The notes: generated by a model not told the origin, from the sequence alone. A stretch of DNA of 64,000 nt from JAGDMJ01 sp963809695 (GCA_963809695.1 CAWEKI010000005.1:86825-150824); one strand, 5' to 3'; counted from the first letter of the stretch, positions 35,024-44,023 are shown. Numbers and translations are program-made.

Positions 35024-36738
35024 AGAACGCCGTCCTCCTCCTCATCGCCGTCACAGTGACCAGCCTCGTCATCACTCTCCCTTGCGTGGCAAGGCCGGTC
35101 TTTCTCATTTCCGCCAACCAGCTCGGATATCTCACGGGGGATGTCAAGAGCGCCATTGTTGCCTCTTCAATCCCCCTTGAGGGGAAGCGTTTCGACCTTG
35201 TCGATGCGGGAAGCGATATCGCGGTTTACAGTTCATCCTTAGGACGGAACTTCGGCCCCTATGGAGGGTATGCTCATCACTACCGGATCGACTTTTCTTC
35301 CGTAACGACTGCCGGCAAGTATGCTCTCCGGGTAGAAGGAGAGCGATCATATGAGTTCATCATCGGCGAGCACGTCTACGACCGTCTGGTGGATTCCCTC
35401 CTCCTTTTCTTTCAGGTCCAGCGTTGTGGGAACACGCATCCGCTTCTTCACGGGCCGTGCCATCTTCATGACATTACCGGTCTGTACGGCAACGGGCCGG
35501 CAAAACGCGTGACGATGAATGTCACCGGGGGATGGCACGACGCTGGAGACTATGTGAAGTTTCTTAATACGACGGCTTACGCTGCCTATACAATGCTCTT
35601 CGCCTATGAATTCGATCCATCCGTCTTTGACCGGGATGCAGCCCGCGTCACCGCCTCAAATAGCATCATGGGACTGCGGAAAGAAACGGTCCCGGAGGTG
35701 CTCGTCGAGGCGAAGATCGGGCTGGATTGGCTATTGAAGTTGCCGGTCCCGGGCCGCGGGATCATCACGCAGGTGCAGGACCTGCGTGATCACGATGAGG
35801 GCTGGCGCCTTCCTGAAGACGATGTGCTTGGTTTCGATCGGCCGGGGTATGTCGGCATGGGGAAGAATCTGGTGGGCATGTACGCGGCTGTGATGGCTCT
35901 TGCTGCGCGCGTTTGGCGTGACGCGCTTCATGACAGCGTTTTTGCCGGTCAATGCCTGACAGCCGCGGAGAACATGTACTCCATGCGAGACCAAGTACCG
36001 GATGTCGATTCGAGCGGAACCGGCGCGTACCGTGACAGCCAGTTTACCGGGAAGCTGGCCCTGGGTGCTGCAGAACTCTACCTCACGACGCGGCGGGAAG
36101 AATACCTCAAGCAAGCCACCCCGCTTGCGATCAAGGCAGGAGCGGATCACTGGTGGAGTTGGGGAGATGTGAACTCCTTTGCACACTACCGTCTTGCCGG
36201 AACGGACAAGCGTTTTCTGAGGTATATCATGGAAAACCTCGTCGCGGCACGCACTATCGCGCGGACGCATATGTTCGGAGAAGCCGTGGAGGCACGCTGG
36301 GGTTCGAATATGTCGCTGCTCGGCGTCGCGCTCCAGGCGATTCTCTGGAAACGCCTCACAGGGGAAATCATGTTCGATACACTGGCAACCGTGCAGAGAG
36401 ACTTCATTCTGGGCAGGAACCAGTGGGGCGTCAGCTTCATTAGCAATATCGGCACGAATTTCCCGAGGCATTTTCACTCGCAGGTATCATACTTCAAGGG
36501 AGGATACCTTCCCGGCGCTGTCGCGGCGGGCCCGATCAGTGTGTCCATCCTCCGGCGATTCCCGATACCGCTGGAAGGATCGGACAAGTATGCGGATCTT
36601 CAAACCGAAACAGCGACATACCGCGATGACAGAATGGATTGGATAACGAACGAGCCGACAATCACCGGCGGGGCCACTGCCCTCTTTGTGATGTCATACT
36701 TTGCAGGGAGAGAGACAACAACAGGAGACAATCAATGA
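35020..36738 (+). CDS. GH9 family glycoside hydrolase (endoglucanase-type)
   Basis: 572 residues from ATG 35020 (GGAG six bases upstream, overlapping the previous stop); earlier in-frame starts lie in the FN3 gene. Signal peptide (MKNAVLLLIAVTVTSLV), an N-terminal Ig-like domain (FLISANQLGYLTGDVKSAIV), then the (alpha/alpha)6 GH9 barrel. GGWHDAGDYVKF holds the catalytic base Asp pair, and GRNQWGVSFISNIGTNFPRH and TNEPTITGGATALF (acid Glu) are the C-terminal motifs. GH9 enzymes cut beta-1,4-glucans. In the bcs operon a GH8 (BcsZ) trims cellulose; here a GH9 is in the equivalent place, so it may tune the operon's own polymer. Last gene before the beta-propeller, with ATGA overlap. Confidence 0.88.
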   Translation: MKNAVLLLIAVTVTSLVITLPCVARPVFLISANQLGYLTGDVKSAIVASSIPLEGKRFDLVDAGSDIAVYSSSLGRNFGPYGGYAHHYRIDFSSVTTAGKYALRVEGERSYEFIIGEHVYDRLVDSLLLFFQVQRCGNTHPLLHGPCHLHDITGLYGNGPAKRVTMNVTGGWHDAGDYVKFLNTTAYAAYTMLFAYEFDPSVFDRDAARVTASNSIMGLRKETVPEVLVEAKIGLDWLLKLPVPGRGIITQVQDLRDHDEGWRLPEDDVLGFDRPGYVGMGKNLVGMYAAVMALAARVWRDALHDSVFAGQCLTAAENMYSMRDQVPDVDSSGTGAYRDSQFTGKLALGAAELYLTTRREEYLKQATPLAIKAGADHWWSWGDVNSFAHYRLAGTDKRFLRYIMENLVAARTIARTHMFGEAVEARWGSNMSLLGVALQAILWKRLTGEIMFDTLATVQRDFILGRNQWGVSFISNIGTNFPRHFHSQVSYFKGGYLPGAVAAGPISVSILRRFPIPLEGSDKYADLQTETATYRDDRMDWITNEPTITGGATALFVMSYFAGRETTTGDNQ

Positions 36739-39278
36739 CACGATCAACGCGGGGAGGTCACCTTCTCACAAAGCTCGGGCCTCTTCTCGGGGGCATCCGC
36801 ATTTCGGCCCTCATCGCCCTCCTTCTCTGTTCGGCGACGGCACCTGGACAGGATCAACACTCTCTACGCACGCGTGAGGTTCCACCTCTGATCCCTGGTC
36901 CGGACGGTTGGCCCCCCCGAGCCAGCATCGCGTCCCCGCTCCTCAGCCTTCCTGCTGACACGGGAGACGTCCATTGGGATAACAGGTTCACCGGAGCATA
37001 CGGAGTCGATGGCACGGTCTATGCTATCGCGTCACGCAACGGCGTCTATTACTTCGGAGGGAGCTTTTACGGAACAGACCAGATGCGGGCGTCCAACATT
37101 ATCAGGTGGGATTCAGCAACCGGTGTCTGGTCTCCAGCAGGGTTGGGACTGAATGGAGCCGTCTTCACGCTCGTCTTTGTGGACACGGTCCTGTATGCCG
37201 GAGGATATTTCAACTATTCCGGGAACACACCGGTCAACAATGTGGCGAAGTGGAACGGAATTTCGTGGAGCGCGGTGGGCTCCGGCGTGAACAGCGTCGT
37301 CTACACGCTCCTCTCTTCCGACTCCGTCCTCTATGTCGGAGGTGCATTCGATTCTGCCGGCACAGTGCCAGCCCATGGGATCGCCCGCTGGGATCGATCG
37401 CAATGGTCCGCTCTGGGAAGCGGCATGGACTATGCTGTTTTCGCCCTTGCGATGCTTGACACGGATTTGATCGCGGGCGGTACGTTCACAAAGGCGGGAG
37501 GGAAGGACGTCAACTACATCGCTCATTGGAACGGCAGCGAATGGTCTGGCCTCGCGTCCGGAATGGACAACAGCGTGCAAGCGCTGGCCGTCATGGGGAG
37601 GACTCTGTATGCCGGGGGAAATTTCGCTTACGCAGGCGGCGTGCCCGCCGGCAAGATCGCCCTATGGAATGGGACTGTCTGGTCAGCAATGGGAGACGGC
37701 ACATCAGGGACCGTGAATGCGCTCCTCCCTGTTCGAGGCACACTCTACGTTGGAGGGTATTTCCGCGCCGCGGGATCCTCACCTGCCAGCCGTGTGGCAA
37801 AGTGGGACACGGCAACCGCTTCGTGGTCCGGTGTGGCCAGTGGGGTGAACAGCACCGTCTGGACCCTGGCCTTGATCGACAGCAATCTGTTTGTCGGGGG
37901 TTCATTCAGCAGCGCTGGTGGCATTGTGGCAAACCATATTGCAGAATGGAAGGACGGCTTCTGGTCTCCGTTGAGAGAATCGACACGGTCGAGCATCGAC
38001 GGAAGCTATGTCGGCGCCGTCGCCGTAACCGATAGCTTCGTGTACGTCGCCGGCTCCTTTGTCAGCGTGGGAAACATCGACGCGAACAATATCGCCCGAT
38101 GGAATCCCAGGACAGACACCTGGGACAGCCTGGCAGGAGGACTTGACGGCCCGGTGTACGCGCTGGTGCCCAGCGGCAATGATCTCTATGCGGCAGGCGT
38201 GTTTGCGTCGTCGGCAGGCGGCGCCATACCCCTGAACTACGTGGCAAAGTGGAACGGGCAGAACTGGTCGCCGCTCGGTTCAGGAACAAACAACGGGGTG
38301 ACCTCACTCGTGGTGGATGGCAACGACGTCTACGCGGGAGGATGGTTTTCGGAGGCCGACGGCAACCCGGCGCAATTCGTCGCTCACTGGGATGGATCGG
38401 AATGGTCGGCACTCGGCACAGGACTCAACAGCGGCGTCACATCGCTGGCCAAGTTCGGCTCCGATCTCTACGCGGGCGGCTACTTTACCGCTGCGGGAAA
38501 CAAGAACGTGAGTTATATTGCCCGGTGGAACGGCGCGGAGTGGGACACCGTGGGAACCGGAATGCAGTATGCAGTGTATAACTTGCTCACTGTCGGTCCC
38601 AACCTGTATGCAGGTGGCCTGTTCACGACTGCAGGGGGGATTCCGGCGCTCAATATCGCACGATGGAACGGCTCCGCCTGGTCGAACCTCGGTAAAGGGT
38701 TCAACCAAACCGTCAATTGGCTTGCCAGTGACGGAAAAGACCTGTACGCGGGCGGGGCGTTCACGGCCAGCGGACAAACTCCGCTGAACCACGTCGCTCG
38801 ATGGGACTCGACCAGAAGCAAGTGGTATCCATTGGGAAGTGGATTGAATTGGACCGTCTACACGCTCGCGATGGGCGGGCAAGACCTTTACGCAGGGGGA
38901 CTGTTCACGGCGGCCGGCCAAAAGCCTTCCTTCAAGTTTGCCCATTGGAACAAGACCCTCACCATTACGGACGTTCAAGAGCAGGAGGGGCTCCGTCCTG
39001 AACAGTCAGCGTTGCTGCAAAACTATCCGAACCCGTTCAATCCGTCAACAGTGATTAAATACACAGTTGCAGGGGCTGGGGGGCCGGGGGCAAGGGGTGT
39101 GTCGCTGGTCGTATACGATGTGCTGGGACGCCAAGTGGCGGTGCTGGTCAATGAGAAGAAGCAGCCGGGTACGTATGAGGCTGCCTTCGATGGCAGGGGA
39201 CTTGCCAGTGGGATGTACTTCTATCGGCTTGTGGCTGGTGATGTCGTTGTGACGAAGAAGGCCCTGTTGGTGAAGTGA
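36735..39278 (+). CDS. Large T9SS-secreted beta-propeller protein
   Basis: 847 residues from ATG 36735 (AGGAGA upstream, ATGA overlap with the GH9 gene). Signal peptide, then about 14 repeats of roughly 50 residues of the form 'W.G..WSalGsGmn..V.aL......lYaGG.F..AGG.....IA.W'. Examples are NVAKWNGISWSAVGSGVNSV and HIAEWKDGFWSPLRE. Such repeats form kelch-like beta-propellers. The last about 85 residues are a T9SS sorting domain: LLQNYPNPFNPSTVIKYTV, GVSLVVYDVLGRQVAVLVNE and SGMYFYRLVAGDVVVTKKAL. It should be displayed on the cell surface or released. Its place at the end of the operon suggests it binds or shapes the exported polymer. DNA of its sorting domain is nearly identical to that of the next gene. 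Confidence 0.85.
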   Translation: MTRSTRGGHLLTKLGPLLGGIRISALIALLLCSATAPGQDQHSLRTREVPPLIPGPDGWPPRASIASPLLSLPADTGDVHWDNRFTGAYGVDGTVYAIASRNGVYYFGGSFYGTDQMRASNIIRWDSATGVWSPAGLGLNGAVFTLVFVDTVLYAGGYFNYSGNTPVNNVAKWNGISWSAVGSGVNSVVYTLLSSDSVLYVGGAFDSAGTVPAHGIARWDRSQWSALGSGMDYAVFALAMLDTDLIAGGTFTKAGGKDVNYIAHWNGSEWSGLASGMDNSVQALAVMGRTLYAGGNFAYAGGVPAGKIALWNGTVWSAMGDGTSGTVNALLPVRGTLYVGGYFRAAGSSPASRVAKWDTATASWSGVASGVNSTVWTLALIDSNLFVGGSFSSAGGIVANHIAEWKDGFWSPLRESTRSSIDGSYVGAVAVTDSFVYVAGSFVSVGNIDANNIARWNPRTDTWDSLAGGLDGPVYALVPSGNDLYAAGVFASSAGGAIPLNYVAKWNGQNWSPLGSGTNNGVTSLVVDGNDVYAGGWFSEADGNPAQFVAHWDGSEWSALGTGLNSGVTSLAKFGSDLYAGGYFTAAGNKNVSYIARWNGAEWDTVGTGMQYAVYNLLTVGPNLYAGGLFTTAGGIPALNIARWNGSAWSNLGKGFNQTVNWLASDGKDLYAGGAFTASGQTPLNHVARWDSTRSKWYPLGSGLNWTVYTLAMGGQDLYAGGLFTAAGQKPSFKFAHWNKTLTITDVQEQEGLRPEQSALLQNYPNPFNPSTVIKYTVAGAGGPGARGVSLVVYDVLGRQVAVLVNEKKQPGTYEAAFDGRGLASGMYFYRLVAGDVVVTKKALLVK

Positions 39279-39357
39279 CGTGATATCAAGAATCCAAAGC
39301 TCGATATTCACCGGACCCATCGCTGATCGGGCGATCCGGCCATTCAGGGGTCTCGCT

Positions 39358-40812
39358 ATGTCCGGCCTCCGCATGAAATCCGCATTCGCTTTCCTGCTGC
39401 TCCTGGGGCTGACACACCCCCCGGGGGCGCCGGGACAGTACCGGGTCGTCGCTTATTATCCCATGTGGACTCGCTACACGCTGCCGCCACAAGCAATCAG
39501 GTATGATCTCCTGACGCACATCCTGCACGCTTTTGCCTGGCCCGACACCGATGCAAGCCTGCAATTTCACGAGGCAACCGTGGATACGGAGCTTATTAAC
39601 TCCGCCCATCGCGCAGGGTGCAAGATTCTCCTTTCCTTTGGCGGGGCCGGTTCGATACAGACCGCCAATCTCGCCCTTGTAACTGCGGACACGGCGAAAC
39701 GGCGCGCCTTCATCAACAACATCGTCTTACATCTTACCGCATACCACTATGATGGGGCTGACCTCGATTGGGAATGGCCGCAGAGTTCCTCCGAACGGGC
39801 CAACGAGGCAGCCTTTATCCGCGAGTTACGGGACGCATTCACTGCCACCCACCTCCCGCTGCTCATCAGCATGTCGGTCGGGGTCACGGACTATCAAGGC
39901 CAGTGGCACGACTTTGCCACTCTGGAAAAATCCGTAGATTGGTTTAACGCCATGGCGTTTAATTTTCATGGAAGTTGGTCAACACACGCGGGCCACAACG
40001 CACCGCTTTTTTCACCCCGGACGGATTTCGACGGAAACGTGGACGCCGGGATAGCTTACCTGCACAATACCAGGGGCATACCTACACAACAACTCGCACT
40101 TGGTCTCCCCTTTTTCGGAAGGAGGTTCCAGGCATCCTCACTCTACGGCCCAAAGACTGAACCAACCGTTGACATTGTTTACACTGACGCCCTCGCGGAT
40201 CTGAACCAAAACTGGCGCTACATGTGGGATAGTGTGTCGCAAGTGCCTTATCTCGTCGATGGTTCGGGGAAATACCTGGATACGTTCGATGACTCGACCT
40301 CACTCTCCGTCAAATGCAATTATGCGAAGTCGCACAATCTCTCAGGTGTCATGATCTGGACGCTGGGCCAGGATTTGACTCAGGGCCGCCAGCCGCTACT
40401 GGAGTCCGTTGGCAAAGCGATGATCAGCGGGCCGGACGCCATCGCGCCGCAAGAGAAGGTGGTTCCCCAGGAGTACGCACTCATGCAGAACTTTCCCAAT
40501 CCGTTCAACCCGTCGACAGTGATTAAATACACAGTTGCAGGGGCTGGTCCGTCCTCCGCCAGTGGCGGAGGACGAGACTCTCGGTCCGCCTCAGAGGCGG
40601 ACCGGAGGGGCTCGGGGCTGGGGGCAAGGGGTGTGTCGCTGGTCGTATTCGATGTGCTGGGGCGAGAAGTGGCGGTATTGGTGGACGAGAGAAAAGCTGC
40701 AGGGACGTACAGCGTGCGATTTGATGCCTCAACATTGGCCAGTGGTGTCTACGTGTATCGTTTGACCGCCGGCAGTTTCATCCAAAGCCGTAAAATGATT
40801 CTCCTTAGATAA
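39358..40812 (+). CDS. GH18 chitinase with T9SS sorting domain (tandem copy 1)
   Basis: 484 residues from ATG 39358 (the frame is open from GTG 39280 but the signal peptide starts here: MKSAFAFLLLLGLTHPPGAPGQ). The TIM barrel starts YRVVAYYPMWTRY and carries the catalytic YDGADLDWEWPQ (DxxDxDxE); ILLSFGGAG and MAFNFHGSWS are the other family strands. The last about 100 residues are a sorting domain (MQNFPNPFNPSTVIKYTV ... LVVFDVLGREVAVLVDER ... SGVYVYRLTAG). A 22-residue Ser/Gly/Arg-rich insertion (SSASGGGRDSRSASEADR) lies inside it. The gene follows the propeller after 79 bases, so it may share that transcript. It resembles the gene at 41368 throughout its catalytic domain, hence a tandem duplicate. 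Confidence 0.92.
   Translation: MSGLRMKSAFAFLLLLGLTHPPGAPGQYRVVAYYPMWTRYTLPPQAIRYDLLTHILHAFAWPDTDASLQFHEATVDTELINSAHRAGCKILLSFGGAGSIQTANLALVTADTAKRRAFINNIVLHLTAYHYDGADLDWEWPQSSSERANEAAFIRELRDAFTATHLPLLISMSVGVTDYQGQWHDFATLEKSVDWFNAMAFNFHGSWSTHAGHNAPLFSPRTDFDGNVDAGIAYLHNTRGIPTQQLALGLPFFGRRFQASSLYGPKTEPTVDIVYTDALADLNQNWRYMWDSVSQVPYLVDGSGKYLDTFDDSTSLSVKCNYAKSHNLSGVMIWTLGQDLTQGRQPLLESVGKAMISGPDAIAPQEKVVPQEYALMQNFPNPFNPSTVIKYTVAGAGPSSASGGGRDSRSASEADRRGSGLGARGVSLVVFDVLGREVAVLVDERKAAGTYSVRFDASTLASGVYVYRLTAGSFIQSRKMILLR
40551..40604. repeat. Two palindromes inserted within a sorting-domain coding region
   Basis: GTCCTCCGCC / GGCGGAGGAC (40551-40573, loop AGT) and CGGTCCGCC / GGCGGACCG (40582-40604). 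Both are perfect. They lie inside a 66-base segment absent from the otherwise nearly identical DNA at 39051-39113. Confidence 0.8.
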
Positions 40813-40940
40813 TGTTGAGGTTTTCGATGCCAATCACGGTTTCTTCCGCGATACTCGGCGCACCTACCACATAGGATCCGCGACGGAAGCCTGGGCGCTC
40901 ACACTCTCCTTCCTGGCATTAGCATAGCCGAAAATAGGGC

Positions 40941-40969
40941 TTGACAAGATTAGAGAAAAGTGGTAAACT
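40941..40969 (+). promoter_or_regulatory. Promoter of the chitin cluster
   Basis: TTGACA (40941-40946), 17 bases, TAAACT (40964-40969); expected start near 40976, inside the flank of the palindrome below. Confidence 0.6.
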
Positions 40970-40977
40970 TGCGTTGG

Positions 40978-40998
40978 TTAGTTGGTAAAACCAACTAA
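40978..40998. promoter_or_regulatory. GntR/FadR-type operator palindrome
   Basis: Perfect 9-base arms TTAGTTGGT / ACCAACTAA around AAA. The core TTGGTnnnACCAA is the consensus of the FadR/PdhR branch of GntR repressors. It sits at the expected transcription start, where a repressor would block. Confidence 0.6.
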
Positions 40999-41103
40999 AT
41001 CAATCCGAGTCTCTTTACCGCCAATCTCGTCGAGCTACAGTGTATTCCAGATTTGATGGTCCAGGCTATGGACGAGATATAATTTGTCTGGGTTGACAAC
41101 CAA

Positions 41104-41211
41104 CTAGTGCCCCACAAACTATCATTTCCTATAAACGATGGGGCACAGTGCACGCTCCAACTTGAACTCTGTCCGAGCATTCGCTGCAATTGAAAGTTGG
41201 AGCGGCACTAG
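41104..41211. repeat. 108-base two-hairpin element, copy 2
   Basis: Same ends (CTAGTGCC/GGCACTAG), same two internal stems and same length as copy 1 at 12227-12334, with 4 differences. It lies between the promoter and the start of the chitinase gene, so it is probably transcribed in the leader. Confidence 0.9.
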
Positions 41212-41367
41212 TTACTGGCTCTTCCGCTGACCTTCCCCCCGGTCCAATCCAATTCGCATCCTGGAAATTGGAACTCAGGGGAGACACATTAAAGGCAATT
41301 GGCACAACAGGCGGCCATGGTCCCAACACACCACTCCAATACTGCCAGATACAGGAGCACCAGATTC

Positions 41368-42711
41368 ATGCTTCTCGTCCTTCTGGCCTTCGCCCAGTGC
41401 ACGGCAGTACGAGCCCAGTACCGGACTATCGGGTATTATCCAATGTGGTCTCGTGCGTCACTGCCAGCACAGGCAGTACAGTACGAATACCTGACACACA
41501 TCCTGCATGCATTTGCCTGGCCCCTCGCTGACGGAAGCCTGGCTTTCAGTGAGGCTGTCGTGGATACCGGCCTTATAAACGCAACGCATCGGGCAGGACG
41601 CAAGATCCTCCTCTCTTTCGGCGGGGCCGGGACGTTACAGACTGTGAATTTCGCCCTGGTGACCGCAGATACTGCAAAACGCCGCGCCTTCGTCCAGAAT
41701 GTTGTCAAACACCTTTCCACATATCATTATGATGGCGCCGACATCGACTGGGAAGGACCACAAAATGCCTCTGAAAAAGCGAACGAGGCTGCCCTGATCC
41801 GCGAGTTGCGCACCGCATGCCGCGCTGCCGACTCCTCCCTGTTGATCACGATGGCTGTAGGAGTGACTAATTGGTCAGGCCAATGGCACGACTTTGCTGC
41901 GTTGAAGCTGTCGGTCGACTGGTTCAATGCCATGACGTACGATTTTCATGGGAGCTGGTCGGCCCATGCTGGCCACAACGCCCCATTGTATGCCTCTTCC
42001 TCTGATTTTTGCGGGAGCGTGGACGGCGGGATTACGTATTTGCACCAGACCCGGGGAATCCCGGAGGGACAGCTCGCACTCGGCCTCCCTTTCTATGGGA
42101 GAAGATTCCAAACAGCTGCTCTCTACGGTCCAAAAACCGAACCGACAGTGGATATCTTCTACGCGGATGTCCTGTTCGATCTGAGTCACGGTTCGCTTTA
42201 TGTGTGGGACTCCGCGTCACAGGCGCCCTATGCGATGAACTCTTCAGGACCATACCTTGATACGTTTGATGACTCAACGTCGCTTACAATCAAATGCAAT
42301 TATGCGAAGGCCCATAATCTCTCAGGCGTCACGATCTGGGCACTTGGCCAGGATTTGAGCGGGGGACGCCAGCAGTTACTGGAAGCGGTCGGCCAGGCGA
42401 TGACGACTGGGCCGGACGCCGTCAAACCGGATCAAGAAGTGATTCCGCACGATTATGCACTCCTACAGAACTTTCCGAACCCCTTTAATCCGGAAACAGT
42501 CGTCAGGTATCAGCTGCCAGAGGTCAATCATGTTCGACTGGGAGTGTATGACATTCTGGGTCGGGAGGTTGCGACGCTGGTCAACGAAAGACAACCTGCG
42601 GGAACCTATCAGTCCAGGTTCAACGGGAGTGGACTTGCCAGCGGGGTCTACATTTGTCGTCTGATTGCGGGACCATTTGTCCGATCCCAAACAATGCTGC
42701 TCGTCAGGTAA
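41368..42711 (+). CDS. GH18 chitinase with T9SS sorting domain (tandem copy 2)
   Basis: 447 residues from ATG 41368; GGAG lies nine bases upstream and the signal peptide MLLVLLAFAQCTAVRAQ starts there. The catalytic part mirrors the gene at 39358 (YRTIGYYPMWSRA, KILLSFGGAGTLQ, YDGADIDWEGPQN, MTYDFHGSWSAHAGHNAPL, RGIPEGQLALGLPFYGRRFQ). The sorting domain is shorter and has no palindromic insertion: LLQNFPNPFNPETVVRYQLP, LGVYDILGREVATLV and SGVYICRLIAG. A secreted, surface-acting chitinase is expected. It has its own promoter with an operator and probably starts the transcript that goes on through the permease, the periplasmic chitinase, phosphorylase and nagB. Confidence 0.92.
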   Translation: MLLVLLAFAQCTAVRAQYRTIGYYPMWSRASLPAQAVQYEYLTHILHAFAWPLADGSLAFSEAVVDTGLINATHRAGRKILLSFGGAGTLQTVNFALVTADTAKRRAFVQNVVKHLSTYHYDGADIDWEGPQNASEKANEAALIRELRTACRAADSSLLITMAVGVTNWSGQWHDFAALKLSVDWFNAMTYDFHGSWSAHAGHNAPLYASSSDFCGSVDGGITYLHQTRGIPEGQLALGLPFYGRRFQTAALYGPKTEPTVDIFYADVLFDLSHGSLYVWDSASQAPYAMNSSGPYLDTFDDSTSLTIKCNYAKAHNLSGVTIWALGQDLSGGRQQLLEAVGQAMTTGPDAVKPDQEVIPHDYALLQNFPNPFNPETVVRYQLPEVNHVRLGVYDILGREVATLVNERQPAGTYQSRFNGSGLASGVYICRLIAGPFVRSQTMLLVR

Positions 42712-42724
42712 TAAGGATCTCGTG

Positions 42725-44023
42725 ATGACCACTGAAACGACAAAGGCAAGAAACCCGGCGTTCTGGGTTCCCACTTTATATTTCGCCGAAGGGCTTCCCT
42801 TCGTGGCAATTGCCACCGTGTCCACTCTCATGTACAAGAGCATGGGAGTCTCCGACGCGCAGATCGCCTTTTTTACCACACTTGTCATGTGGCCGTGGAC
42901 CCTGAAGCCTCTCTGGGGGCCGGTGCTCGAGATGTTCAAGACGAAGAAGCACTTCGTTATTGCCACACAATTTATCGGCGGCATCGGGTTCGGGCTGGTG
43001 GCCCTCTCTCTGCCGCTCCCGAATTACTTCAGCTATTCACTGGCGCTTTTCGGAATTCTCGCGTTCACCGGTGCCACACACGACATTGCCGCCGACGGCG
43101 TCTATATCACCTCCCTCTCAAACGCCCAGCAGGATAAGTTCGTCGGGTGGCAGGGCGCATTTTACAACGTCGCAAAAGTTCTGTCAGGAGGCGCGTTCGT
43201 CTACCTGGCAGGCCGTCTTGAGCAAAGCGCCGGCGTCACCTATGCATGGATGGTTGTCATGGGAGCATTCGGGCTCATTCTCCTCGTGATCGGCTTCTAT
43301 CACCTTCGCGTCCTCCCTTCGGGAGGCGCTGCCACAACAGTGACGTCGTTCGTCGACGCGTTCCACACGTTCTGGGATGTGGTCCGAACATTTTTCCAGA
43401 AGAAAAACATCGCCTGGGGCATCGCGTTCATTATCCTGTACCGGTTTGCAGAAGGTCAGGCGATCAAAATCGTGCCACTCTTCCTCCGAGCAGCCCGCGA
43501 ACACGGAGGGCTCGGGCTGAGCACAGCGGACATCGGCATTGTGTACGGGACCTTCGGCGCCGTAGCGTTTCTGTTGGGCTCGATCCTGGCGGGTTACTTC
43601 ACGGCACGGATGGGACTGAAACGCTCCCTGTTCGTCCTTTGCTGTTTCTTCAACGTTCCTTTTGCGGTGTATGCCCTGCTCGCCCTTTTCATGCCGACCA
43701 GCCTGATCATCGTCGGGATAGCAGTCGTCTTCGAGTATTTCGGGTACGGCTTTGGTTTCGTGGGGCTGATCCTGTACATGATGCAACAGATCGCTCCGGG
43801 CAAGTACAAGATGGCCCATTACGCCTTTGCCACGGGTATCATGAGCCTGGGCATGATGATTCCTTCGATGCTGAGCGGCTTCATCAGCGACTGGCTCGGT
43901 TATAGAGATTTCTTTCTGTGGGTGATGATCGCCACGATCCCTTCGTTCCTGGTCGCCTGGCTGGTCCCGATCCGGGAAGTGGAGTCTGAAACACCGGCGG
44001 AGGAAGCGACGGTCACGCCATGA
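42725..44023 (+). CDS. AmpG-like major facilitator permease
   Basis: 432 residues from ATG 42725 (AAGGA upstream); the frame is open further upstream only within the chitinase gene. It has about 12 membrane helices. The N-terminal ARNPAFWVPTLYFAEGLPFVA with MYKSMGVSDAQIAFFT, and GATHDIAADGVYITSL around residue 120, match the AmpG family, whose known members carry GlcNAc-anhydro-MurNAc peptides across the inner membrane. Flanked by chitinases and a chitobiose phosphorylase, this one more likely imports chitobiose or short chito-oligosaccharides; this is inference from context. Its stop overlaps the next start (ATGA). Confidence 0.85.
   Translation: MTTETTKARNPAFWVPTLYFAEGLPFVAIATVSTLMYKSMGVSDAQIAFFTTLVMWPWTLKPLWGPVLEMFKTKKHFVIATQFIGGIGFGLVALSLPLPNYFSYSLALFGILAFTGATHDIAADGVYITSLSNAQQDKFVGWQGAFYNVAKVLSGGAFVYLAGRLEQSAGVTYAWMVVMGAFGLILLVIGFYHLRVLPSGGAATTVTSFVDAFHTFWDVVRTFFQKKNIAWGIAFIILYRFAEGQAIKIVPLFLRAAREHGGLGLSTADIGIVYGTFGAVAFLLGSILAGYFTARMGLKRSLFVLCCFFNVPFAVYALLALFMPTSLIIVGIAVVFEYFGYGFGFVGLILYMMQQIAPGKYKMAHYAFATGIMSLGMMIPSMLSGFISDWLGYRDFFLWVMIATIPSFLVAWLVPIREVESETPAEEATVTP

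Larger units (their letters stand above)
40813..41367. other. 555-base intergenic region with promoter, operator and repeat
   Basis: No gene was found. It holds a sigma-70-type promoter, a GntR-type palindrome and repeat copy 2 (all listed separately). A 27-base stretch near 40889 resembles one at 23915. The space from 41212 to 41367 shows nothing else but the ribosome site of the next gene. Confidence 0.7.

Noticed and set aside
36735..39278. Tandem-repeat expansion as a mobile element
   Set aside because: The repeats are degenerate at DNA level and keep the reading frame, as expected of an old beta-propeller.
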